From Fusarium oxysporum f. sp. lycopersici 4287 (lineage: Eukaryota; Ascomycota; Sordariomycetes; Hypocreales; Nectriaceae), in the NCBI RefSeq assembly GCF_000149955.1, contig NC_030991.1, positions 4,396,438-4,460,437 of the forward strand: DNA of 64,000 bases, in the 5' to 3' direction. Below the pieces are notes generated by a model, which was given only the letters and a program-made list of their open reading frames with translations, was not told the DNA's origin and searched no databases. Position 1 is the first letter of the stretch, and each line of letters starts with the position of its first letter. A program made the position numbers and the translations under genes. Positions 10,349 to 20,331 of this stretch are shown here, one piece after another.

Positions 10349-10555
10349 CAGTGGGATGCAAAAAGTATTCGCAGGTGTGCAGATAGGCTTAATGCTCGGA
10401 AGCTAGTCGTGGGTAGCTTGTCAGGTCCTCAATACCTTATATCACACCTATATCAGGTGGATAATCTAGTATCAAGTACCCAAGCTAAGCTAAGCTAGTA
10501 ACTAGAGAAGCTAGGGCCTAGCTGCACACCTGCGAATACTTTTTGCATCCCACTG
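10349..10555. mobile_element. mimp-like MITE (miniature impala, Tc1/mariner)
   Basis: A 207 bp element with perfect 34 bp terminal inverted repeats that begin CAGTGGGATGCAAAAAG. It is flanked by TA on both sides (10347-10348 and 10556-10557). The first 16 bases fit the published mimp terminal pattern CAGTGGG-NN-GCAA-W-AA, and the size is typical. Later TIR bases differ from the common mimp families I recall, so it may be a variant family. It has no coding capacity; impala transposase is not in the window. Confidence 0.82.
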
Positions 10556-10557
10556 TA

Positions 10558-11086
10558 GCTGCACTCGGAACTTTCCAGGCACTGACAGTTCAGGGTCAAT
10601 GAACCCGGTACGAGAGCGCATCAGATGATGCAGTCCAGAATTCTTTGCACTAGTTTAGCCATCGCAGCCATCTTTTATTCCGATGAGAAGTGATGGAGAT
10701 GATACTAGTTTTAAACTCTATCAGAAGGCCTGAGGAACCGAAGTTTTGGGCGCCATTCCAGCCAGGACAGGGGTTCGCTCTGACACGAATTACCGAAACG
10801 GCAGTGAATTTCGTTTACCGAGGACTGCGTTGTTTCCGACACAAGACACAGTAACCCCAGCATTTACCATCCCCTTTATGGGTAACCAGAGCGATAATGG
10901 CAAGGACAGGTGCCGAAAGTCAGGACTTAAATTGATTGCACTAGCCACGCTGTTGGGAATTGGCACAAATCCCCTCCTTTCCGGCCAGCCTATGTAATTC
11001 AGCCTAGCCGTCCCTCGAATGATTTGCTAAGTTTCTTAGTGTATCACCGAAGGACTCTAGTCTTCCAACCATTCATGTCTCCCCAG
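10558..11086 (+). repeat. Dispersed ~525 bp repeat, copy 1
   Basis: Starts GCTGCACTCGGAACTTTCCA and ends CATTCATGTCTCCCCAG. A second copy with scattered differences lies at 17444-17967 in the same orientation. No terminal inverted repeats, no protein motif and no poly-A are visible, so the class is unknown. The mimp-like element abuts its left edge exactly. Small ORFs inside it are not conserved between the copies. Confidence 0.8.
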
Positions 11087-11224
11087 TGTCTAATTCTACG
11101 CCTACGGAGAACCTGGCACGCTGCTTCTCAGCTGTCAGAATGGCATGACCACAATGCACTCAAGCCGGTATTGTGATCATCCAGGCTGGCGAATCTTTCT
11201 ACCGATGTAGATGAAATGTAGATA

Positions 11225-11334
11225 CAGTCAATTGCAGGTTCAGTTTCCCATCAAACATCAATAGTTTTACTATTTTGGCCGGTGGGGAGGAAAATTCAAG
11301 ACGGAAGTCGGGAAACTGAACCTGAAATTGGCTG
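11225..11334. mobile_element. 110 bp MITE with TA target duplication
   Basis: Inverted repeats of about 25 bases start CAGTCAATTGCAGGTTCAGT on the left. The right end pairs as ACTGAACCTGAAATTGGCTG, with three mismatches. TA flanks both ends (11223-11224, 11335-11336). The form suggests a tiny Tc1/mariner-type nonautonomous element. Confidence 0.6.
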
Positions 11335-11336
11335 TA

Positions 11337-12518
11337 ACTGTCTGCAAGTGACTCCTTAAAAGGACTAGTAAACTCGATCTTACGGTAAGCACACCTCGGC
11401 AGTTGAACTCAATGCGATACATAGGAATGATGATGGCGGAGGCGCTATACTTAATTAGGACGGCCCCATGCAGTTTTAGAAGGACAGTTACACGCCCCCC
11501 TGTTGATCGCCATCGCATTCGCAACGCACGGGCCAACCCCCAACCCCCAGTTTAGGAGTCAGACCAATGAGATGCAGCATCAATCATGCTTCTCCCCCTG
11601 GCGTGCAGCTTCGGCAATCCACTACGGGAAGGTGGGGTTGAATTGAAGGAGCCTGCGGGCGCGGAGGGGTAATCTGCGGGGTCTAGCTTCGGGAGCGGCG
11701 CCCGTCGTGTTGGAGAAATTTTGGGACTCGTCCTCTTCCTCGCCGGATCATCTTCGACTTCTCTTCATGATTTCAATGATCCTCATGACTACGGGGGAAG
11801 GATGGCTGGTTGTTGAGTTTGAAATTGCATACTAACCGTATGTAGGTTAGAACTGGCAGCCCAGGAAGCTAGTGGTTTCCACAGGGCGTGGCCAATCTTT
11901 CGAGTCGATACGGTATTAGGACTAGAGCTAACAGCTGATCGAAGCACTTCGGGGAAGTTAGAGAAGTGGTGGCTGTTACTACTGTATGATGCAGGCCTTT
12001 CTGAAGGCCAGGACAGTCTTTCTCTTATGGCTCAAAGGTGGTTTTAGCATAGCCAAACCTTGTAAACCACTGAAGAGTCGCAGCAATGCTCGGCTACGCT
12101 GGCAGCAGGAACGGTGCCGGGTTAAGGTGCCCTGAGGGGCAGGGGTCGCGAACTGAGTTTGCCTGGTGACAAAAGAGAGTTTTATCGCATATCATCGTCC
12201 CAAACGGTTGAGATGACAATACGAGCTAATTACCACTGACGGCTACTGGGATGGCAATTGTTTATATGTATATAAGTTATATGCAGTGATGTTATTGGAC
12301 TGGAGGGCTATTTGGATTGGACTGGAGTGGACGGAAAATGGCTGGACTGGATTTGGGTTTCTCGAAGATTTGGACTGGATTGGATTGATTGGCAACCAGC
12401 TCCTGGAGCTCCAATGGTCTAACCTGATAAGGCAAGAGCTAAGCCTAATTGAGTGATCATGACGGGGCTCCCGTCGCAGACCACGACACGACGCGCGAAC
12501 CATCGTTCCGCCACAGGC
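11337..12518. other. Intergenic; low-complexity GGACTGGA tract near 12290-12400
   Basis: No convincing gene is seen. Around 12284-12400 there is a degenerate GGACTGGATT-type tract that begins CAGTGATGTTATTGGACTGG. This could be a leftover hAT subterminal region, but no partner end was found. Confidence 0.35.
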
Positions 12519-15333
12519 CAGTGTTGCGAATAATATAAACAATACGTATATTGGCAATATGGAAGCCTCGCAATATTATTGTATTGCCAAGTGGTGCATA
12601 TTGTATTAGGCCATATGACATTGGCCTATATTGTATTGTATTGCCAAGAACCCAATATATTGCCAGTATGACAATACATCCCATATATTGCATGTGATCT
12701 GGGTTCTTCTACTGCGGCAACTAAAGTACATCACCTTGAAGCTCTTGTATCCCAAACCATGACTTCAGGTACTCCAGAGCCTCAACTACATCACTACCAA
12801 GCCGATTTCGACGATCTGTAATGGTTATCTTGGCCCCGGAGAAGAGTCGTTCGGGCTCAGCAGACATTGCGGGAATTGACAGTATGTCCACCGCCATTTT
12901 ACTCAAGTTTGGGTAGTTTTTCTGCTGTGTCTCCTCTAGCCACCATGCAAGGGCGCTTGTGAACCCGTAAACCCGTTCAGAGTTGCAATATCGTTCATAT
13001 TCATCCGTGACGAGCGACGGCTGCAGGTGCTTGTTCCTCCAGTTCAAGAACTCGTTCGTGGTCGTCGATGGGACCTCGCAGAGAGGAAGAGGTGATTCCA
13101 CGGGTTTATAGTCATTCCACAGCGTCTCCATCAACTTCTTTGACGACTCAATCCACTCCTTTTTCCAGTTCTCCTGTATGTAGTGCCATTTATGCGAAGG
13201 GTGGAGCACGATAGCGGCAACGTAGGCAGGCGATTCATCAGTGAGCCGGTAGTACTTGTCCAACTTGGCCCAGCCAGAGTTATACATGGGCGCCATTATC
13301 GGATCGTCAATATATGCCTCCTTCCCTGCTTCGAATTGTGCCAAAACGAAATCCATAGCCAAGAGGACGTTATCGAGTGTTGCAAACGATGACTCGAGAG
13401 CCTTGGTCGTCATCTTCAGCTTCTCTAAGAAGGACTTGATTTTCTCCAAGATGATCCAGTCCTCTGAAGAGAGCTCGTCTCCAGCGCAATCTAATTCCAT
13501 CCATTTGTTGAAATAGCCGTCAATCGCATCTCTGAGGTTCAGGGCCACTCGCAGCATGTTATACCACGAACTCCATCTTGTGTCGTTGTCCCGTGCGAGC
13601 TTACGGTTATGGCTAATAGTAAGAAACTTTTGGCTGCGCTGGACACTTCGTTGGATGAAAACGACGAAGTTGTGAATCTTGCCAAGAGGCCCCTTTTCCC
13701 GCCACGCTTCAATATGTTTTAGTGTCACATTATGCACACCAGGATCGTCGAGTTCGAGCTTCTCATTATCGGTGACGAAGAGGAAGGCTTTGGCGGCGAG
13801 GTTGATGATATGGCCTTGGCAGCGGAGTCGGTGCACTTTGGGATCGTATTGGATGTCATATCGGCGTAGGAGGCCTGTGGGGTGTTAGGGCCGCCAGTCA
13901 GGGGAAATAGTGAGTTGTACTGACCAAGCGAAAGGGATCTCATCATGGTGTCGTTATTGCCAGCGTTGTCCATCACGAAATATCCAAGCTTGGAAGCAAA
14001 GCCCCATTCGTCAACCACCTTCAAAATGGCCACAGCGAGATGAGAACCGTCGTGCTCACTGTCGATGTCTTTCAACGCCAAAACATGGTGTTCCAGCTGA
14101 CCGTCTTCCGTGACATAGTGTGCGACTACGCCTAAAATGGCCAAAGAATTGGGAGAAGTCCAAAGGTCGCAGCTGATGTGAATTCTTGACTTTGCCGACT
14201 GTATGCGCTGCTTGACCCTCTCTTTCTGGCATTCATATTGGCGCATAATCCATGTCTTGACGGTATCATGCGTATCCGGAAGCCAAGTCTCGATATCGTT
14301 ATTGATGTAGGCCAAGAGTGCTCGGAACTCTGGGCATTCCACGAGCCGAAATGGGAGAGAGCAGGCCGTGATAAACCTCACGTATAACGCCTCGAGCTGG
14401 TCGGGTTCGATCGAGTCTCCGGATTGATCGTTGAGTCGACGGCGTTTTCGGGGATTTTCTTCTGCCGCAACACGAGCTTGTTCGATAATAGTTCGTATAG
14501 TTGTAACTTTCGCTGTTCGCGGGGCTCCTTTTGGCAGGCCGTGACCGTCAGGAGGAGGGTCCATGAGATGTTTTGCAGGAGCTGCAGTACCCCCTGAAGA
14601 GGCATAGGTTTTGTCGCAATGTTTACAGCGCCACTCTTCCTTTCCGGTCCGCTGATTATAGTATCTCGTCTCTACCTCCTCGTCTGGCATATGAGAGAAG
14701 ACCCATGATGTTCTGGGCTTGGTAGAGGAGGTTGTGGAGACGGTGCGAGGTCGAGATGACAGGCACTTGGACTTTTGGCTTACGTCCAGATCATCCGATT
14801 GCTGGCTGGAAAACTCCAGAAGGTCGCCAGAAATTGACGACCCTCTTCGTTGTGACCATTGCGCAAAAGAGAGGCGTTGTTGAGGCATGGCAGTTAGATC
14901 TGTAAAGTTGAGTTCGACGAGTGATTTTCAAAAAAACAAAAGAAAAAAAAAAGAAAAAAAATTGGGGGGAGCAGAGGCGAAGATGGCCCAACCCAACATG
15001 GTCTGCACTCCCTCACGCGTTTCTTTCATGTGTGATCGCGTGTTAGGTCTAATTGTCAACAAAGAAGTGCGTGGAAGTGAACGATGGCCAATAAAATGCC
15101 AGCTATCCCTGCTTCTTATATAGGGTAAGACCGAGTTCTGCAGCTTTCACGGGGCTAATTCACCCAAGAATTGACAGCCCAATATAGATAATATATTGCC
15201 AATATGGACATCCTCATATTATATTGTCACAATATCGTAGACTTCATATCATATTATCACAATACCAGAAAAGGCATATTATATGGTATGTATTGCAATA
15301 TACTACTTTATTGCCATATTATTCGCAACACTG
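12519..15333 (-). mobile_element. hAT DNA transposon 1, coding region intact
   Basis: The ends share an 18 bp perfect inverted repeat, CAGTGTTGCGAATAATAT at 12519-12536 and its complement at 15316-15333. AT-rich subterminal regions follow with many ATATTG/CAATAT motifs. The 2815 bp interior holds one transposase gene on the minus strand. The expected 8 bp target duplication is absent (CCACAGGC left, GCAACATT right), so one flank has been deleted or rearranged since insertion. Confidence 0.8.
12721..14888 (-). CDS. hAT transposase
   Basis: Two exons, 13925-14888 and 12721-13874, joined across a 50 nt intron with a GTCAGT donor and CCACAG acceptor. The total of 2118 nt (705 aa) is in frame throughout. 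The N-terminal part has a BED-type zinc finger (WRCKHCDKTY ... H). The RNase-H-like core shows HISCDLWTSPN and YFVMDNAGNND as candidate catalytic Asp regions. The DNDTRWSSWYNML block is typical of the family. The C-terminus carries the hAT dimerisation region (YPNLSKMAVDILSIPAMSAEPERLFS). The protein cuts and pastes the element by its terminal repeats. Terminal repeats plus an intact gene suggest recent or current activity. Confidence 0.9.
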
Positions 15334-15463
15334 GCAACATTGTATGCAGAGGGAGATGACTCGTCTATCTCACAATCGTTGATGCTGATGGATATGTTGT
15401 TACTCCATTACGAAAAAAAACCACGTACCATTCAATCTATCCACATCAAGTCAATTACTAACA

Positions 15464-16309
15464 TTGTATCAGAAGATATATCAGTCGGATGAACACTCCG
15501 ACGAACAGATGGTTCGAGCCATCGATATGGGATGGTTTATCCTCTCTAAATACTACCGCCTAACTGACGAGGTTCCCGTATACGCCGTCGCTCTCCTCCT
15601 TGATCCCCGTAAACGCATCGCGTATATCAAGCAGAACTGGCCAAAGGAATGGCATGAAGATACTATTGCCTCGGCCACAGCATTCTGGCAAAAGGAATTT
15701 AATTACGAGCAACCCAGCGACCATCCCTCCACCCCGACGTCGATGCCACCACCGCTGGCAAAGAAGCCAAATCAACTCGCGATACTATCAAAGAAGCTGG
15801 AGGTTAGGACTATTAACGCGAGTGTTAGGGATGATTTCACTAGCTTTGTCAACGTTGATGCAACAGATATCCCTCCGGATTGTGCGCCTGTGGAGTGGTG
15901 GTGTCAACCACAGCAGAGAAAGCAGTATCCGAAACTTAGCCGCATGGCTATTTGCATTCTTTCTATCCCGGCAGAGTCATCGGAGCCGGAGAGGACGTTT
16001 TCTGGGGCAAGAAGAACATGTTCATGGGATAGATTACGAATCACATGCAAAACTATCGAGATGATTGAATGTACGGGCAATTGGTTGCGTCAAGGACTCA
16101 TACAGCCTCTGCATGAGAACGGGATGGGTTTAATCGGAATCCCACGGCCGGAGGGTGACTCTCAGGACGTTGACGATGATAGTGGGCATTATTTTGACTG
16201 GTATCAGAGCAGGCGCGGTGGATATTTCTCACTGTCATACAGTCATAGATCGTTCATTCGTTCGTTTAAATCGTTTCTTCGTTCGTTTAACCGTTTGCAA
16301 TATTTTTGA
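15464..16309 (+). pseudogene. hAT transposase, C-terminal half only
   Basis: The frame begins abruptly and encodes only the late core and dimerisation part of a hAT transposase: MGWFILSKYYRLTDEVPVYA, a WWCQPQQRKQYPKLSRMA segment, and ILSIPAESSEPERTFSGARR. The N-terminal DNA-binding domain, the first catalytic Asp and both ends are missing. It lies 130 bases beyond hAT 1 and in the opposite orientation. Its sequence differs from hAT 1, so it is a separate, older element cut on its left side. The missing half is not on the other side of hAT 1. Confidence 0.78.
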
Positions 16310-16832
16310 ACCTTTCAAACGTTTGAGGAAATATTCGACCGTTTAAACGGTTTGCCCATGTATGCTACTGCGCGTCTCTTCGTATGGTTGGAGCCTAAAT
16401 GGTGCTCATGACCACCTTGTGGTTCTGGGAGGACTGCAAGTCCCTGTAGCGGCATCTTCCAACCATTCAAGAACGAAATCACAAGCCCCCTTTTCGAATT
16501 CTTGTCGACAGTAAAGGCGGGTCGAATACGTTGTAGTTGCTGGTGATGAGCGCAGGTTACTTTTCTTAATGCAGGATTGACCGCCGACCTGAGTTAGGTA
16601 TTTTGTCTCCTGGTAAATGAGTCTTTAAAACAAGACGGGGAAAGTATTTAGGCGAATGGGCTGATACAGCACCACATTGCTAGTAGTTACTGCCAATAGT
16701 TTTGCCAAGATAACCAGACTTGTAGCATGACCTTAATTCTTGATTTCGCTGTCGAGGGCTCCGATAAACTTGGCCTTGACTTCAAAACTGTGGGAGTCTT
16801 TGTTGATGTGATACTGCATAACATATGTTCCC
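16310..16832. other. Non-coding stretch beside hAT relic
   Basis: The first 60 bases repeat CGTTCGTTTAA/CGTTTAAACGG motifs and may be the subterminal region of the truncated hAT. The rest shows no gene. Confidence 0.4.
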
Positions 16833-16903
16833 TATCTCCTCAGTGCCCACAAGCCTCAATCCCGCACGGTGCGGGATTGAGGCTTGTGGGCACTGAGGAG
16901 ATA
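16833..16903. repeat. 71 bp perfect palindrome
   Basis: Two 35-base arms (16833-16867 and 16869-16903) are exact inverted copies around a single central G. The arms begin TATCTCCTCAGTGCCCACAA. This could fold into a long perfect hairpin. No TA or longer flanking duplication was seen. Confidence 0.9.
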
Positions 16904-17443
16904 ATGGCATTATCGCGGCAAGTCGGTCGCCTCTACTCGTTGCATGGGTTACCAAACTCTAAAATAGACGAATCACGTAGGGCGGAAATGACTTGTCGAC
17001 GCCTCGCGCCGAACTAGAGCAAGGGAAGTATCGCGCGAGTGGCGCGGTATTTGCATTAGTTTCAACCCGAGGAATAGATAGGCAAATCCGATCATTACTC
17101 GATGTCTCATCTGATAGCTCATTCGATATCCCACTTTGCGGGCGAACGCCCACATGCTTCAGATGGGAGCTGTCCATGACCACCATCGCAGACAGCGGCA
17201 ATTGAAATCCCGGCATATGCACTGTAAAGCATCTAGATGCCAGAACGGCGCTATGAAGATCAGTAGCCCTACAGTGCCCCTGACACATGTGATCAAGCAT
17301 ACCTGCCTGTCCTTAAATGGGTTACAGTCCGGCTCGCGAGACGCTCCGCCAGCACTGTTCACGCCTGAGCATTAGCAACCAATCCGCTCGGCTCACTAGC
17401 CTCCCGAGCATCAATCAGTCTAGATCTCCGCTATTATTTTGCG
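16904..17443. other. Intergenic, no gene recognised
   Basis: Overlapping short ORFs occur on both strands but none has a domain, a signal peptide or supporting splice structure. Confidence 0.4.
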
Positions 17444-17967
17444 GCTGCACTCGGAACTTTCCAGGCACTGACAGTTCAGGGTCAATGAACCCGGTACGAG
17501 GGCGCATCAGATGATGCAGTCCAGAATCCTTTGCATTAGTTTAGCCATCGCAGCCATCTTTTATTCCGATGAGAAGTGAGTGGAGATGATACTGGTTTTA
17601 AACTCTACCAGAAGGCCTGACGAACCGAAGTTTTGGGTGCCATTCCAGCCAGGTAGGGGTTCACTCTGACACGAATTACCGAAACGGCAGTGAATTTCGT
17701 TTACCCAGGACTGCGTTGTTCCGACACAAGACCCAGTAACCCCAGCATTTACCATCCCCTTTATGGGTAACCAGAGCGATAATGGCAAGGACAGGTGCCG
17801 GAAGTCAGAACTCAAACTGATTGCGCTAGCCACGCCGTTGGGACTTGGCACAAATCCCCTCCTTTCCGACCAGCCTAATTCAGCCTAGCCATCCCTCGAA
17901 TGATTTGCTAAACTTCTTTGCTCACCACCGAAGGACTCTAGTCTTCCAACCATTCATGTCTCCCCAG
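17444..17967 (+). repeat. Dispersed ~525 bp repeat, copy 2
   Basis: Same orientation and nearly the same length as 10558-11086, with a few single-base differences and small indels. The flanks are unrelated beyond GCTGCACTCGG at the left and CTCCCCAG at the right, so these are the likely element edges. Confidence 0.8.
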
Positions 17968-18245
17968 AGCGACGCTATGAATCCGGGGGTCCGTCTTTAA
18001 TTAATTAACTCCTGGCTTCTCTCGACCAACAGCCTGGATTGACGCGGGGTCAGGGGCTATCCCAAACTTTCATGATATGACAAGACCAGACAGTACAGCC
18101 TTCGATCTGGCTAACTTAATAGGAGAGTGATCTTCGCCGCCAGGGTCTCACCTTTAAACTCCTTGGCGCCGTCACATTGCCTTTTCTACTCAGCCTTTTC
18201 GTCACTTTCTTCCTCTATCCATTCTTTCGACATTATTGATCGACA

Positions 18246-19382
18246 ATGGCGGCTGTACCAGTGTTTTTCGAGCTGAGCTGGTCTATTCTTTGCACCATAT
18301 GCATTGGAAACGTCTTGCTCGGCTGTCTCGTGTGCGGCATCACGAATTGGACGCTCCTCGCAGCTGTCCCGATGTTCTCGTCAGCGACCGGAGCGATTGC
18401 TAATGGACTGTGCTATTATGTCTATTACGAGAAACATCCCCCGATGTATACAGCGATAGCTTCAGTATTTACTGATATTTTCTGGCTAGTATGACCTCAC
18501 GTCTCAATTGGAATCTGCCCGAGCTGACAAACTGCCAGCTGCAAGAAGCCAGTCTTTTATTTTATAGTTACATCATCCTCAAACTAGTCCTGAGAGGACT
18601 GCGGTGGAGAGTGTTCGCTTCGCTCTTCTGGACAGGCATAGCTGGTATCATTATGGTTCGAATTGTCATCATCGTCTTCCGAGTCCGCTCTATCCTCGCC
18701 GGAAACAACGACTTGTTGACGATTATCAATCACATTCATATCGCATACTTTGGTCTCATCGCTTCGCTCGAATGTCTCAGCGCCTATTTCCTCATAGTCC
18801 TCTTCACTTCGGCCAAGGCTTCATCCGCCGAAATTGCGCGTAACGGCGGTCTGTTCCAATACCTCGCCCGAAGTACCGAGATGCGAGTCGCGCTTCTAGC
18901 TCTGCAGGGTGTACTTCGTGCTGTTACGCATTCCTTTAAGACTGCGGGTCAGACGGCAGAGAATATTGCCACTCAGCTCGATCGCTTCTTCTACGCAGTC
19001 TTTTGCTTGTACTCCATGGTGCTATAGTACGTCCCTCCTTTGCGCTATCTTGATCAGACCTTGGGCTGACTCGTGCAGTATTGATCTCCTTGCTTCAAAA
19101 CTCAAGTTCAGTGGCACTCGGGATTATCCATCCTTTTGGGATCGCTACCCACATCAAGGTAGTCAGCCAGGTCGCTTCACCTCGACACAAAAGGACGATT
19201 TTGGTCAGTGCAGAAGTGAGCATGTGGTCGGAGTCAACGGAGGCAAGAGCAAGACACGCAATGACTCAACAGACCACATCATAGAGTGCGGCTCCTCGCA
19301 GGGAGATGGTTCTATCAAAATGGACGATATGGACCTTAAGGGTAATGTCATCAAGAAGACCGTTGAATTTAGAGTCGTATAA
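18246..19382 (+). CDS. Seven-helix membrane protein of unknown function
   Basis: Three exons, 18246-18488, 18539-19026 and 19079-19382, with introns of 50 and 52 nt (GTATGA...CCAG and GTACGT...GCAG). The joined 1035 nt encode 344 aa. About seven hydrophobic helices occupy residues 1-270, the first starting directly after MAAVPVFFELS, and a hydrophilic tail of about 100 residues follows (cytosolic by inference). The layout resembles fungal seven-transmembrane receptor-like proteins, but I do not recognise a named family and see no pheromone-receptor or rhodopsin Lys motif. About 280 bases separate it from the upstream repeat, enough for a promoter. The exact exon arithmetic supports the model; the function is open. 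Confidence 0.75.
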
Positions 19383-19839
19383 AGTGTTGTGTATTGTATA
19401 ATAGGATGGATGTCTCCCAAATTTCCTTGTACCTAGATAGTAACTCTCAAGATTTAATGACCACTAATTTCGATTCTTATCAGAGCACTATGGATACTCA
19501 CACTTATACTTCTCGTTAGAAGGATAACCAGTGAACTCTCGATATGTTCGAAACAGGCCACATCCCGCATCACCTCTTCTAGAGCGTGGAAGTGGCTTCA
19601 CGTCCATGGCCAATGACAACTGGACAATCCGCAAAGAGTTATGTAAATTGTTCTAGACATGATCAGTATCGTCACAAGTAAAAAGGGGCATTTTATTCGG
19701 TGTAATTGACTCTTTGATACTCCACATCTACGCAAGCGCCTTAACGGCCCAGAAAATAAGCATCTTACAGTAGCGTTCGGGTCCGAGCAGCTGAACTATC
19801 GTCCAATGGACCCGGAATTTACTCCTTAAAATCCACGTT
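19383..19839. other. Intergenic, nothing recognised
   Basis: No domain-bearing ORF or repeat structure is apparent between the membrane-protein gene and the LTR relic. Confidence 0.4.
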
Positions 19840-19907
19840 TCTGCAGATCGTTTCAGCCAAGCAGGCCCACCAGCAGATCGGACCATCTTAGTCATACCGT
19901 CTCAACA
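19840..19907 (-). repeat. LTR relic related to the Copia LTR at 1491-1626
   Basis: On the minus strand it starts TGTTGAGACGGTATGACTAA and continues to a TGGTCCGATCTGCTGGTGG block. This lines up with the first ~45 bases of the Copia LTR with about six mismatches. The rest of the LTR is not recognisable. Confidence 0.62.
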
Positions 19908-20331
19908 AGAAGTTCTTCGGTTTGTTCTCGTTGATTGGTCGTTGTTGTTCTGTCTGCTCTAATGAGCTAGGGTACTTTTCCAAAAGTTGCCTCATCCCCG
20001 GATTTTATGTATTTGGCTGCTTTCCAGACGTTGTCATTATCCGCTAGAAACTCCTTCCAGTGAATGTTCTTCCGTTGCCGTATGGCATCGTGGTATTGCT
20101 TCACCACAGCCTTTGTCGTGTTTCCCAGATACTAAGCCGGCGCCGAAGGGCAAAAAGGACTGGACTACAGAATGCAGAGCAATGAAAGTAGGGGAAGCAA
20201 GGCAACTAATTGACCAGATGGATGCGGATGCACAGGTAGTGGCTGAATTATCGAAAAAATGGTGGTGGAGAAGGGTCGGCGTGACCGAGGGAATGAATGA
20301 ATTTATTACGCCCGGGAGAATACGCCTCATA

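Noticed and set aside
10746..10997. Small ORFs inside the ~525 bp repeats
   Set aside because: The frame is not conserved in the second copy, where a different strand is open.
12284..12410. Possible third hAT end (CAGTGATGTTATTGGACTGG)
   Set aside because: No inverse partner was found; the tract is low-complexity.
13183..13888. Plus-strand ORFs inside hAT 1
   Set aside because: They are antisense to the well-supported transposase.
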